Below are positions 32,331-41,134 of a DNA stretch of 63,363 bases, piece by piece (the first letter of the stretch is position 1; each line of letters starts with the position of its first letter). The translations under genes were made by a program, and so were the position numbers. The notes below the pieces were generated by a model. That model made no database searches, was not told where the DNA came from, and saw only the letters and a list, made by a program, of their open reading frames with translations. The DNA comes from an uncultured Clostridia bacterium. Its GTDB lineage: Bacteria > Bacillota > Clostridia > Christensenellales > Aristaeellaceae. The stretch covers positions 1-63,363 of the forward strand of contig CAKUCW010000012.1 in assembly GCA_934643825.1 (NCBI GenBank). The letters run 5' to 3'.

Positions 32331-33485
32331 ATGGATTTTAACAGTCTTGAAATAGAGGCGTCCCGCTATGAGCGTCAGCTCCGGGAACATCGCCGTGCGC
32401 TTCATCGTATCCCGGAACTGGGGTATGAAGAGGTTAAAACACATGCGTATCTGATGCGGCACCTTGAAAAGCTGGCGCCGGATGATCTGCGTGTCTTTGC
32501 GCAGACGGGCATCCGCGCTGTTTTTCGCGGTGACGGAACGGGGCGCGTGATTGCATTCCGTTCGGATCTGGATGCGCTGCCGATTCAGGAGGCGACAGGA
32601 TGTGCGTTTGCGTCGGAGCATCCGGGCAGAATGCACGCCTGCGGTCATGACGGACATATGGCAAACCTGCTGACCTTTGCGCAGTGGCTTTCCGAGCATA
32701 GAAACCAGCTCAAAGACGACGTGGTTCTCCTGTTCCAGCCGGCGGAAGAAACGACAGGCGGCGCACGGAGGATGATCGAAGAGGGCGCATTGGAAGATCC
32801 GCATGTTCAGGCGGTTTACGGCATGCACATGATGCCGGATGTCCCGCTGGGCAAGGTATCCACCTGTGTGGGTCCCATGATGGCGCAGACCTGCGAAATG
32901 GACTTTGTCATCCATGGTCTGGCATCCCATGGCGCGATGCCGCATCTGGGCAGGGACGCTGTCATGGCGATGGCGCATCTGCTGACGCTTTTGCAGACGA
33001 CGGTGGCGCGAAGCATCGATCCGGCGCAGCCTGCGCTGCTGACGATCGGACATGTTGAAGCGGGACATCAGCGCAACATCATCGCGGACGAAGCGAAGAT
33101 GGAGGGCATCATCCGCACATTCTCCAACACCGTCTACGAGGGGCTGGAATCCTGCATTTTGCAGGATATGGCTGGGGTGGACGCGGCATTCGGAACGAAG
33201 ACCGAGATGCTGAAGCGGGTCTTTTATCCGTGTGTTGAGAATGACGCGGACGAAGTGGCACGGATACGGGCGATATTGGGCGATCGCTTTATTCAGGAAA
33301 AGCCGAGAATGATCGCTGAGGATTTTTCCTATTATCAGCTGAATGCGCCGGGCGCATTTGTGTTCTGCGGATGCGGAGACGAAAAGCACACCAGCCCGCT
33401 GCATGCCGATACATTTGATTTTGATGAGCGTGCGCTGGTCACCGGATTGGCACTGTTTATCGGACTTGTAAACCAAAGAGCATAA
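32331..33485 (+). CDS. M20-family amidohydrolase
   Basis: The 384 aa metal-dependent aminoacylase-like enzyme (M20D) has HRRALHRIPELGYEE at the N-terminus. The metal ligands are in MHACGHDGHMA (near residue 100) and QPAEETTGGA (near residue 140). The dimerisation lid follows, and a C-terminal EDFSYYQ. Members cleave N-acyl amino acids, including N-acetyl-diaminopimelate or hippurate. Its place beside asd and dapA makes a diaminopimelate role conceivable, but only by context. RBS is weak (GAAACGAGG). Confidence 0.88.
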   Translation: MDFNSLEIEASRYERQLREHRRALHRIPELGYEEVKTHAYLMRHLEKLAPDDLRVFAQTGIRAVFRGDGTGRVIAFRSDLDALPIQEATGCAFASEHPGRMHACGHDGHMANLLTFAQWLSEHRNQLKDDVVLLFQPAEETTGGARRMIEEGALEDPHVQAVYGMHMMPDVPLGKVSTCVGPMMAQTCEMDFVIHGLASHGAMPHLGRDAVMAMAHLLTLLQTTVARSIDPAQPALLTIGHVEAGHQRNIIADEAKMEGIIRTFSNTVYEGLESCILQDMAGVDAAFGTKTEMLKRVFYPCVENDADEVARIRAILGDRFIQEKPRMIAEDFSYYQLNAPGAFVFCGCGDEKHTSPLHADTFDFDERALVTGLALFIGLVNQRA

Positions 33486-33501
33486 CGGAGGATAAAAGTA
33501 C

Positions 33502-34449
33502 ATGGGTTTGTTTGACAGATTGTATTACGGCAAGGCAGGCAAGCGCGATTACAGCGAGATGGATATGCCGAAAAACCGTATTTCCCTTTTCTTCATGGTT
33601 TTGAAGGATCATGTGTTTGATCTGGTGAAGGTCAATCTGCTTCAGATTGTCTTCTGGATTCCGTTCCTCTTGTGGACCTATATCAATCTGGCGGCGGTAC
33701 AGAGCATCGATATGGAAACGGTTCTCGCGACGGAGGGCGGCGCAGCGGATCTGATGAGCGCAATCTCCGGTTATGTGATGATGTGGCTTTTGGGGCTGAT
33801 TCCCTGCATCGCGATCACGGGTCCGTCTTCTGCGGGTGCGGCGTATGTCATGCGCAACTGGGCACGCGACCAGCATGCCTTCCTTTTCTCGGATTTTAAG
33901 GATGCGTTTAAGTCCAACTGGAAGCAGGCACTTGGCGTATCCACGATTACGGCGTTTGTTCCGGTCGTGGCGTATACCGGGGTGAGCTACTACGGGAATC
34001 TTGCAAAAGGAAATATGCTGCTGCTCATTCCGCTGATGGTTGTCTTTACGACCCTGCTGATGTTTGCCCTGATGCTTCCGCTGCTCTATCCGCTGATGGT
34101 CGGCTATGAGCTGAACTTCAAGAATCTGCTCAAGAATGCGTTCCTGCTGAGCGCTGCACGTCTGCCCAACATGCTTCTGGCGCGTTTGATTACGCTGATT
34201 CCGGTTGCCGTATTCCTGTTCGGCATTTATGCGGGCAACGGCATTGCGATTCTGGTGATCTCACTGTATTATCTGCTGTTCGGCTTCGCGCTCTCCCGTT
34301 TGATTTATGCGTCTTTCGCTAATGGTGTGTTTGACAAATACCTCAATCCGCATATCGAGGGCGCACAGGTCGGGCAGGGACTGCGTCCGCATATGGATGA
34401 AGACGACATGGATGACGAGGATGACGACGAGGAAGAGGATGAGGAGTAA
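33502..34449 (+). CDS. DUF624/YesL-like membrane protein
   Basis: The 315 aa product has about six hydrophobic segments between residues 30 and 270, and the family-like N-terminus MGLFDRLYYGK. ITGPSSAGAAYVMRNWARDQ is the most conserved-looking loop. It ends in an almost pure Asp/Glu tail (EDDMDDEDDDEEEDEE). YesL proteins often accompany carbohydrate transporters, but no such genes are present here. It lies 16 bp after the amidohydrolase gene, behind CGGAGG. Confidence 0.75.
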   Translation: MGLFDRLYYGKAGKRDYSEMDMPKNRISLFFMVLKDHVFDLVKVNLLQIVFWIPFLLWTYINLAAVQSIDMETVLATEGGAADLMSAISGYVMMWLLGLIPCIAITGPSSAGAAYVMRNWARDQHAFLFSDFKDAFKSNWKQALGVSTITAFVPVVAYTGVSYYGNLAKGNMLLLIPLMVVFTTLLMFALMLPLLYPLMVGYELNFKNLLKNAFLLSAARLPNMLLARLITLIPVAVFLFGIYAGNGIAILVISLYYLLFGFALSRLIYASFANGVFDKYLNPHIEGAQVGQGLRPHMDEDDMDDEDDDEEEDEE

Positions 34450-34506
34450 TTCCCCTTCACATGAAAACGGGTTCTCTCGGCAACAATGAAGCCGGGAGGT
34501 GAGCCT

Positions 34507-34680
34507 ATGAAGGGAATGAAACCGCTGACGGAACGCGAAAGGGCGAAATACCGCGCCGCAAAAGAAGCGGGGCTGCTCGAACGCGTGCTTGAGGTCGGCT
34601 GGGCAGGTCTGACCGCCAAAGAAAGCGGAAGAATCGGCGGCATGCTTGCCCACAGACAGGATCAAAATATGGAAATGTGA
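34507..34680 (+). CDS. Small acid-soluble spore protein, alpha/beta family (SspF-like)
   Basis: The 57 aa product fits the short SASP variant that coats DNA in spores. EAGLLERVLEVGWAGLTAKE matches the SspF region (KDLGFYDTVKNGGWGEIRAR in B. subtilis), and SGRIGGMLA follows. I chose ATG 34507 because GGGAGGTGA lies just upstream. It overlaps the next gene by 4 bp. It confirms the sporulation lifestyle inferred from spoVA and spoIIP. Confidence 0.8.
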   Translation: MKGMKPLTERERAKYRAAKEAGLLERVLEVGWAGLTAKESGRIGGMLAHRQDQNMEM

Positions 34681-35435
34681 GCGATATGTACGAGGATTTT
34701 GCAAGCGTATATGATACGCTGATGGATGACTTTGATTATGATGCGTGGAGCGGGTATTATCTCGATTTGATCCGCAGCGTGACGGGCGAACTGCCGCGCC
34801 GTGCGGCGGAATGCGCCTGTGGAACGGGCAGCCTGACGGTTCGGCTGGCGCAGAGCGGCATGGCGATGACCGGCGTGGATCTTTCTGCTGCCATGCTTCG
34901 TCAGGCGGAAAGCAAGGCGCGTGAATGGGGCGTAGAGCCTGCGTTTGTTCGGCAGGATATGCGCAGGCTGACGCTGCCACGACGCGTGGGTGCGGTGCTG
35001 GCAACATGCGACGGCGTCAACTACCTGACGACGCAGGAGGACGTGAAGGCTTTTTTCGCTGCGGCGTATCAGAGCCTTCTGCCCGGCGGCGCTCTGTGCT
35101 TTGACTGCTCGACCCGGCATAAGCTGGAAGATAAGATGGGGGATTCCTTTTTCGGAGAGGAGAGGGACGGCGCGGCGGTGCTTTGGCAGAACAGGCTGAA
35201 TCGTGAAACGCATGTGCTGTCCATGGATGTGACCTTCTTTGTCCGCGAAGAGGATGGGCGTTATCGACGCTTCCGCGAACAGCATCGCCAGCGTGCGCAC
35301 AGTCAGCAGGAGCTGACCTTGTGGCTGACAGACGCAGGCTTTGAAGATATCCATGTTTACGGTGAAATGCGCATGGATGCGCCGAAAGAGGATGATTTGC
35401 GGATTCATTTTACGGCGCGAAAGCCCCAGACATAA
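34677..35435 (+). CDS. Class I SAM-dependent methyltransferase
   Basis: The 252 aa product has the standard methyltransferase fold: YEDFASVYDTLMDDFDYDAW at the start, SAM loop AECACGTGSLTVRLAQ near residue 45, GVDLSAAMLRQA and LATCDGVNYL. Substrate unknown. It resembles the small-molecule YxjB/'MT11-25' group common in Clostridia, which have C-terminal beta strands (HVYGEMRMDAPKEDD). The start is GTG 34677 overlapping the SASP gene; ATG 34686 is an alternative. Confidence 0.85.
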   Translation: MSDMYEDFASVYDTLMDDFDYDAWSGYYLDLIRSVTGELPRRAAECACGTGSLTVRLAQSGMAMTGVDLSAAMLRQAESKAREWGVEPAFVRQDMRRLTLPRRVGAVLATCDGVNYLTTQEDVKAFFAAAYQSLLPGGALCFDCSTRHKLEDKMGDSFFGEERDGAAVLWQNRLNRETHVLSMDVTFFVREEDGRYRRFREQHRQRAHSQQELTLWLTDAGFEDIHVYGEMRMDAPKEDDLRIHFTARKPQT

Positions 35436-35437
35436 AG

Positions 35438-35532
35438 CAGACTGTAGATAAAAAGCCCTTCCCTCCGAATGGGGAGAAGAGCTGAATTTTTTGATTTTGC
35501 CATTTAAGCCAAGTTTGCTTATGGCAACAAGC
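35438..35532 (+). repeat. Dispersed repeat R2, copy c
   Basis: This runs from CAGACTGTAGATAAAAAGCC to GCTTATGGCAACAAGC. It fills the gap between the methyltransferase stop and the hslO ribosome binding site. It shares its start and end with the copy at 30687. Confidence 0.85.
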
Positions 35533-35566
35533 ATAAAGATAAGATTCAATCGGAGGATAAAAAGAT

Positions 35567-36460
35567 ATGGAACATGCATCCAGAATGCTGCGGCTGACCC
35601 TGATGGGCGGTCAGGCACGCGTTTTTCTTTGTGATACGACGGAAATGGCACAGCAGGCGCGTGATATTCACGAAGCCAGCAATACATGCAGCGCGGCAAT
35701 GGGGCGTATGCTTGCCGCGACGGCAATCATGGGCGCAAACCTCAAGAGCGACGGCGACCGCATCACCGCAACCATCAACGGCGGCGGTCCTGCGGGTCCG
35801 ATCTGCGCGATTGCGGGTCCGGACGGCACGGTCAAGGTGACAATTGAACATCCGGAGGTCGAGCTTCCGCTCAAGCCTAACGGCAAGCTGGATGTCGGCG
35901 GCGCACTGGGCAAGGATGGACAGCTGACAGTGATGCGTTCGTTCGGCTTTGGCGAGCCGTATGTGGGACGTGTTGCGCTGGTATCCGGCGAGATCGCGGA
36001 GGATTTCGCCATGTACTACCTGGAATCTGAACAGACGCCGAGCCTTTGCGCACTGGGTACGCTGGTTGGCGAAAAGATCATTTCCGCAGGCGGCATTCTG
36101 ATTCAGGCGATGCCGGATTGCTCGGAAGAGCTGTTGGATGCGCTGGAGATTCGTGCAGAGCTGTTCTCGTCCATTTCTCAGATGCTTTCCGATATGACGC
36201 TGGAGGAGATCGTGGAAGGCTGCTTCCGCGGACTTCAGCCCGAAATTCTGGAAGAGCTTCCGCTTCGTCTGCACTGTGACTGTTCCCGCGATTATATCGA
36301 GCGGGTGCTGCTGTCCATGGGCGAAAATGAGCTTCGCGATATCATCAAAAAGCAGGGCGGCTGTGAAGTACAGTGCCATTTCTGCCGCAAGCGCTATGCC
36401 TTTACAGAGCAGGAACTGGAAGGACTGATTGAGCAGGCGCATACGCAGGACAACGAATAA
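35567..36460 (+). CDS. hslO: Hsp33 redox-regulated chaperone
   Basis: This 297 aa cytosolic holdase is switched on by oxidative unfolding. The core domain has INGGGPAGPICAIAGPDGTV near residue 70. The C-terminal zinc centre has the two pairs HCDC and CHFC with correct spacing (about residues 242 and 275). RBS is CGGAGG. The promoter may lie within or just after the R2 repeat, but I cannot define it. Confidence 0.96.
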   Translation: MEHASRMLRLTLMGGQARVFLCDTTEMAQQARDIHEASNTCSAAMGRMLAATAIMGANLKSDGDRITATINGGGPAGPICAIAGPDGTVKVTIEHPEVELPLKPNGKLDVGGALGKDGQLTVMRSFGFGEPYVGRVALVSGEIAEDFAMYYLESEQTPSLCALGTLVGEKIISAGGILIQAMPDCSEELLDALEIRAELFSSISQMLSDMTLEEIVEGCFRGLQPEILEELPLRLHCDCSRDYIERVLLSMGENELRDIIKKQGGCEVQCHFCRKRYAFTEQELEGLIEQAHTQDNE

Positions 36461-36478
36461 ATCAAAAGGAGGAGTGTC

Positions 36479-38158
36479 ATGACGAAGGTGGTCTCCATGG
36501 CGCGTACAAGCGAATACTGGGTGATACGCGCACAGAAGCACCGTTTTGCCGGGCGATACGGCGAGGCTATGGCACTGCTTGCGAAGGCACGCGATCAATT
36601 CGGCTTGGATGAAGCGATTGAGTGGGAAATGGCGCTGACCTACGACGAGATGGATTGTGAAGAAGAAGCTGCCCGCTCCTATCTGCGTGTGGCACGTCTG
36701 AAAGGCACATACTGTGCGCAGGCGTGGTTCAATCTGGCGCTGTCCAGTGCGCAGAGAGCGGATCTGACGCGTGCGGTTTCATACTTTGAACAATTTGAAA
36801 GCAGTGATCGTCAGGGCGTATCGCCGGAACTGGCGTCCCTGCTGAAAAGGCAGATGGGCGATGTGATGCAGACGCCCGTGACGAAAAATCAAAAGCAGAG
36901 GGCGAAGAAGCTGGAACGCCGCGCTGTCGATCGGCTTCAGGAAGGAAAGGTGCATGCGGCAAGGCGAACCCTGCTGCATGCGCTCGACCGGTGCGAGAAT
37001 GCGCAGCGGCTGACGCTGCTGGCGTGCTGCGAAATGCTGCTGGGCAGATTGGAAGATGCGCTGGAGCATGCTAGCAAAGCGCACGCGCTGGCGCCTGCGA
37101 GAATACAGACGATTTGTGTGCTGATCGACCTTCTCTATACGACGGGGCGAATGGAAGAAGCCAAGCGTATGCTGCATATCGCCGTGCTGAGGGCGCAAAA
37201 CGCGGATGATCTTTTCAATATCGCGGTTGAAAGCGCCAAGCACGGCGAAGACCGGATGACGCTCAGATTGACGAAGGCGTTGCTTCACAGAGAACCCTAT
37301 TCGACAAAGGGCATGCTGCTGCGCGGCTGTGCGCTGCTCAATTTGGGCAGGATGGACGAAGCCAAGCGTCAATTTGCGCAGCTCTGCGTTCTCCTGCCGG
37401 AAAACACGGTTTGTCTCTATGCCTACGCGTTGGCACGAGAGGAGAAAAAACCGTCGGAACGGCTGACTCTCGGGCTGGATGTCCCGCGGGAAGAAGCGGT
37501 CAACCGTGTTATGCGCATGATGAGTGCGCTGTATGCGGGCGGAAAGGACATGGACGATGCGCAAAGCCGCGAACTTTGCAGGTTGTGCGCATGGGCGTTC
37601 CGCTCATCCATTGCCGGAAAGAACGCTGCAATTGCCGGTGTGCTGCTGCTGAATATGATCAAGACAGAGGAAGCGCATCAGACGATGCTGGATGCCTTGA
37701 CCGATCCGCAGGTGAGCGATGCGCTGAAATATATGCTGATGCAGGCGTTGACGGCAGATGGCGCTTTTGTTCCGTACAACGTGGATATCGGCGGGAAGCT
37801 GGTCAAATTGGCGGCGAGCGGAACGGCAAAGACACAGGAAGGCGGAGAAGCGGCGCAGGAGATCGTTCAGGCAGCGTCGGATGCGCTGATGCCGGATTTT
37901 CCGCAGGCGCCGAGAGTGCTTTTGCCGCTGTATATCGCTTATTTGGAACGGTATGGATTGCCGCAGGCGCGGGAAAAAATTGCGTGTGCCGCGGCACTTG
38001 AATATCTGTTTCACGAATTGAAAAAGCATCGGGTGAAACTGAGCACCATCGCCCGCAGAAACGGCGTATCCGTGCGGCTTTGCCGGGTTATGGTTCGCAG
38101 AATGACGAAAGCCATTCGGGAAACGGTTCAAAACAACGAAAGGGAGCATGTGCAATGA
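36479..38158 (+). CDS. TPR-repeat protein with C-terminal helix-turn-helix-like segment
   Basis: This 559 aa, mostly helical product has degenerate tetratricopeptide units from residue 20 to about 330 (for example HRFAGRYGEAMALLAKARD, GRLEDALEHASKAHALAP, GRMDEAKRQFAQLCVLLP). The last 50 residues (HRVKLSTIARRNGVSVRLCR) look like a helix-turn-helix. No membrane segment or signal peptide is seen. It begins behind AAAGGAGGAG and overlaps the next gene by 4 bp. The function is unknown. Confidence 0.65.
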   Translation: MTKVVSMARTSEYWVIRAQKHRFAGRYGEAMALLAKARDQFGLDEAIEWEMALTYDEMDCEEEAARSYLRVARLKGTYCAQAWFNLALSSAQRADLTRAVSYFEQFESSDRQGVSPELASLLKRQMGDVMQTPVTKNQKQRAKKLERRAVDRLQEGKVHAARRTLLHALDRCENAQRLTLLACCEMLLGRLEDALEHASKAHALAPARIQTICVLIDLLYTTGRMEEAKRMLHIAVLRAQNADDLFNIAVESAKHGEDRMTLRLTKALLHREPYSTKGMLLRGCALLNLGRMDEAKRQFAQLCVLLPENTVCLYAYALAREEKKPSERLTLGLDVPREEAVNRVMRMMSALYAGGKDMDDAQSRELCRLCAWAFRSSIAGKNAAIAGVLLLNMIKTEEAHQTMLDALTDPQVSDALKYMLMQALTADGAFVPYNVDIGGKLVKLAASGTAKTQEGGEAAQEIVQAASDALMPDFPQAPRVLLPLYIAYLERYGLPQAREKIACAAALEYLFHELKKHRVKLSTIARRNGVSVRLCRVMVRRMTKAIRETVQNNEREHVQ

Positions 38159-38982
38159 AGTGCATCAATTTTGATCGTGCGTTTGAAACGTACATGGGCG
38201 CATGGATCAAGGAGAATTCGGAAAAATACAAGGATAACATGGATGTTATCGAAAATATGATGCCGGATGTCTACATGGAGTTTCTGCAAAAGCCGGCGGA
38301 TTTTCTTAATGGAATTGCCCCGCAGGACTACTTTGAACAGTTTGACGATGCGGAAATGCTGACCGAGTGGCTCTGCCAGTACATCCGCGAGGGCATTCCG
38401 GTTCCGGATCTGCTGCTTGAGCGCATCACCGAGCTGGGCGAGAAGGCGGAGAAGAGCCTGCTGGCGCTGCTCGGTCAGAAGGATCTGCCGGAAGAAACGC
38501 GGATGACCGTGATTTCGCTGCTCCGCGAGATGGAGTGCGTCGAGCCGATGGAAACGTACATCAAATGGATTGCGGCGCTGGAGGAACCCAGCGACCTGGG
38601 CGATCTCTGCGCGGAAGCGCTTCTTTCCATGGGCTGTGAGGTTGTCGAGCCTGTGCTTGGCGCACTTGCGCAGGCGGGTCAGGCGGGACGCGATATCTTT
38701 GCGGATATCCTGAGCAATTATCCCGGCGACGACCGCATTTATGAGCTGCTGAAAGAGCGCTTTGTGACCCGCGATGAGCGCCGCGCCCTGTTCGCTTCGT
38801 ATCTGGCGAAGTTTGGCGACGAGCGTGCGATTCCCATGCTGACGCAGGCGGCGCAGGATCCCGACGTCAATTATTTGGATTATGTTGAAATCGTCAACGC
38901 CATCGAAGCGCTTGGCGGCGAACGTCCGCCTGAGCGTGAGTTTGCGGGCGATCCATATTATGAATCTCTCAGACGCGTTTAA
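38155..38982 (+). CDS. HEAT-repeat-like acidic protein
   Basis: The 275 aa acidic helical product has HEAT-like pairs (EKAEKSLLALLGQKDLPEE, GDLCAEALLSMGCEVVEPVL, KFGDERAIPMLTQAAQDP). It starts MKCINFDRAFETYMGAWIKE. There is no catalytic motif I recognise. The start at 38155 overlaps the TPR gene stop, so the two are coupled and may act together. Confidence 0.65.
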   Translation: MKCINFDRAFETYMGAWIKENSEKYKDNMDVIENMMPDVYMEFLQKPADFLNGIAPQDYFEQFDDAEMLTEWLCQYIREGIPVPDLLLERITELGEKAEKSLLALLGQKDLPEETRMTVISLLREMECVEPMETYIKWIAALEEPSDLGDLCAEALLSMGCEVVEPVLGALAQAGQAGRDIFADILSNYPGDDRIYELLKERFVTRDERRALFASYLAKFGDERAIPMLTQAAQDPDVNYLDYVEIVNAIEALGGERPPEREFAGDPYYESLRRV

Positions 38983-39027
38983 GCGTCCGATCGCGCATTT
39001 TTGCCCTGAAAAGGAGGAGCTGCTTTC

Positions 39028-40989
39028 GTGATCTGTCCAAACTGTGGTCGGGAATTGCCGGATACGGCGCGTATATGCCCGAGTTGTAACGCCGTACAGC
39101 GTGCATACAGGCGCAAGCGTGCCGAAGCTGATGTGGAGCAGGGCGCACCGCGTGCGCATGTTGCCCGTCGCGTTACGCCGGATCAGCGCTCCGCTGCGGA
39201 ACAGAACAAGAGGGAACAAACGGGGGAGAAGAACGTCGGAACGGTTTCCACGCCGAAACGCGTCCCGGTGTCAAACCAGAGCGTGCATACGGGAAAGACA
39301 GGCAGCCGCGTGCCGGTCGGGCTGGAAAAGCAGGCGGCACGGGAACATGCCAATGTGCGGCATGTCCGCCATGCGCCGGATAACCTGCGCCGCAAGGTTG
39401 ACGCGAAACCCGCCATGTATGCGCCGCCCATCTATCAAAAATCGCATAAGCGGCTGATGCGCGTGCTGATTGTCATTCTGCTTCTGACCCTCTTTTGCAT
39501 GTCGGCGGGCGGATATATGCTCTTTAAGACGGAAAATGGTCAGCGGCTGATGGCGCAATGGGGCTGGAGCATTGCCCGGACGGACGCCTATGTGACGCTG
39601 GGCAAGGAGCTGGTCGATCAGGCATATTATACGCGTGCGCTCAATACCTTGCAGATTGCGGTGGACAGAGAGCCTGAAAACGTGGATGCGCTGATCCTGA
39701 TGGCACAGGCGTATACGGAATTGGGGCGCGTTGATGAAGCCAAGGCGATTTACGAATCGCTCATCAACGACATCGCGCCTGCGCACCCGAGCGCATATCG
39801 CAACCTCATCAAAATTTATCAGGATGAGGGCTATAACGCGGAAGCGCTGGAACTGATGAAAAAAGCGGCGCAGAATGCGACCGGCACACAGGAATTCGAT
39901 GTCATGCTTCGTGAATATACGCCGACCGCGCCGACATTCTCCGTATCGGCAGGCCGTTATACGTCGGAGATCGACGTGACCATCAGCGTTCCTGACAATG
40001 AAACCGTATATTACACAACGGACGGAACGGATCCCTCCGAGTCGGGACTCATCTACACCGCCGACACGAAGCTGCACGTTTCGGAAGGAAAGATGACCAT
40101 CAAGGCGATTGGTTTTACCGAAAACGGCACGCCGAGCGAGCAGATTTCCGCCGATTATACGGTTATTATTCCGACGCCCGCCGCGCCGCAGGCAAACAAG
40201 CAATCCGGCAAATACAAAAAAGCCCCGCTCGTATCGCTGCGACCGGGCACGGAAACGGACAAAAACGCGTCAAAGATTGTCGCTATCTACTACACGCTTG
40301 ACGGCAGGCAGGCAACGACGGAATCGACCCTGTATGTGGAAGGGCAGCCGATCCAGCTGCCGACAGGCAAAACGACCCTTCGCGCTATCGCGGTTGCGGA
40401 GAACGGCAAGGTCAGCTATGAGATGAACCTGACTTTTGACGTAGAGGGCAACCTCAAGAAGATGTTCACATCCGAGGATACGTTCAAAAATCTGACGCTT
40501 TACAAGACGACCTATAACACATTCACCAAGAGCTGGGGAACGCCGACAAGCTATGGCGTCCTTCCGGAAGACCAGTGGTACAGTGCCGATATGGAGAGCT
40601 ATGAAGCTGTCTATGGCTGGGGCACGGCGCGGTTCTGCGTCAAAAAGGAAGGCAGCGCACCGGTACTGTATGCGCTGGATACGACCAGCACAAAAATGAC
40701 TGCGCCGCGAACGACCAAAGTCGGCATGAGCGGCGAAGAGGTGATGGCTAAATTCCGCGATCTGGGGCAGGCGGCGCTGAATGACACGGGAGACCGGCTG
40801 CTGTATAATTGGAATTCCGCCAATCAGCAGTTCGGAACTTACCGCAGTCAGGGCGACGGCACGTTTGTCATCCATTATTATGACCCCGTGGATGAGAAAG
40901 CAAGCATTTTTGTCGAGCTTTCCTACTATCTGGATGCGGATGGCAATGTCAAGCGGATTGTCTGGCAGCGATATCTTTCGGAAACCTGA
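39028..40989 (+). CDS. Zinc-ribbon, TPR and beta-sandwich membrane protein
   Basis: The 653 aa product starts with a zinc ribbon (CPNCGRELPDTARICPSC), then a basic, low-complexity linker. A membrane helix (about residues 146-168, RLMRVLIVILLLTLFCMSAG) follows, then TPR units (about 185-290). Two domains of the chitobiase/hexosaminidase C-terminal type (YYTTDGTDPSESG near 330 and YYTLDGRQATTES near 420) come next, then a C-terminal domain with a repeated WGT pattern. The ribbon would be cytosolic and the rest outside. The start is GTG behind AAAGGAGG. It probably belongs with the two helical-repeat genes upstream. Confidence 0.7.
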   Translation: MICPNCGRELPDTARICPSCNAVQRAYRRKRAEADVEQGAPRAHVARRVTPDQRSAAEQNKREQTGEKNVGTVSTPKRVPVSNQSVHTGKTGSRVPVGLEKQAAREHANVRHVRHAPDNLRRKVDAKPAMYAPPIYQKSHKRLMRVLIVILLLTLFCMSAGGYMLFKTENGQRLMAQWGWSIARTDAYVTLGKELVDQAYYTRALNTLQIAVDREPENVDALILMAQAYTELGRVDEAKAIYESLINDIAPAHPSAYRNLIKIYQDEGYNAEALELMKKAAQNATGTQEFDVMLREYTPTAPTFSVSAGRYTSEIDVTISVPDNETVYYTTDGTDPSESGLIYTADTKLHVSEGKMTIKAIGFTENGTPSEQISADYTVIIPTPAAPQANKQSGKYKKAPLVSLRPGTETDKNASKIVAIYYTLDGRQATTESTLYVEGQPIQLPTGKTTLRAIAVAENGKVSYEMNLTFDVEGNLKKMFTSEDTFKNLTLYKTTYNTFTKSWGTPTSYGVLPEDQWYSADMESYEAVYGWGTARFCVKKEGSAPVLYALDTTSTKMTAPRTTKVGMSGEEVMAKFRDLGQAALNDTGDRLLYNWNSANQQFGTYRSQGDGTFVIHYYDPVDEKASIFVELSYYLDADGNVKRIVWQRYLSET

Positions 40990-40996
40990 TTTTTGC

Positions 40997-41025
40997 TTGA
41001 CACAGCGGCATTTCTTTCCTATAAT
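40997..41025 (+). promoter_or_regulatory. Promoter of metG
   Basis: Consensus TTGACA, a 17 bp spacer and TATAAT lie 110 bp upstream of metG. Confidence 0.9.
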
Positions 41026-41085
41026 AAATGGGTGAAAGCCGCACGAGCGCATCTTGTGAGCGGTCAACAGGGTATGGATACAAGC

Positions 41086-41118
41086 AATCGCCCTTGCGCA
41101 TGCGGGGGCGATTTTTTT
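41086..41118 (+). promoter_or_regulatory. Terminator hairpin in metG leader (possible attenuator)
   Basis: AATCGCCC and GGGCGATT form a stem followed by TTTTT, ending 6 bp before the metG ribosome binding site AAAGGAGAGG. Only about 50 nt separate the promoter from the hairpin, too little for a T-box. The controlling signal is unknown. Confidence 0.6.
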
Positions 41119-41134
41119 AAAGGAGAGGAAAAGG

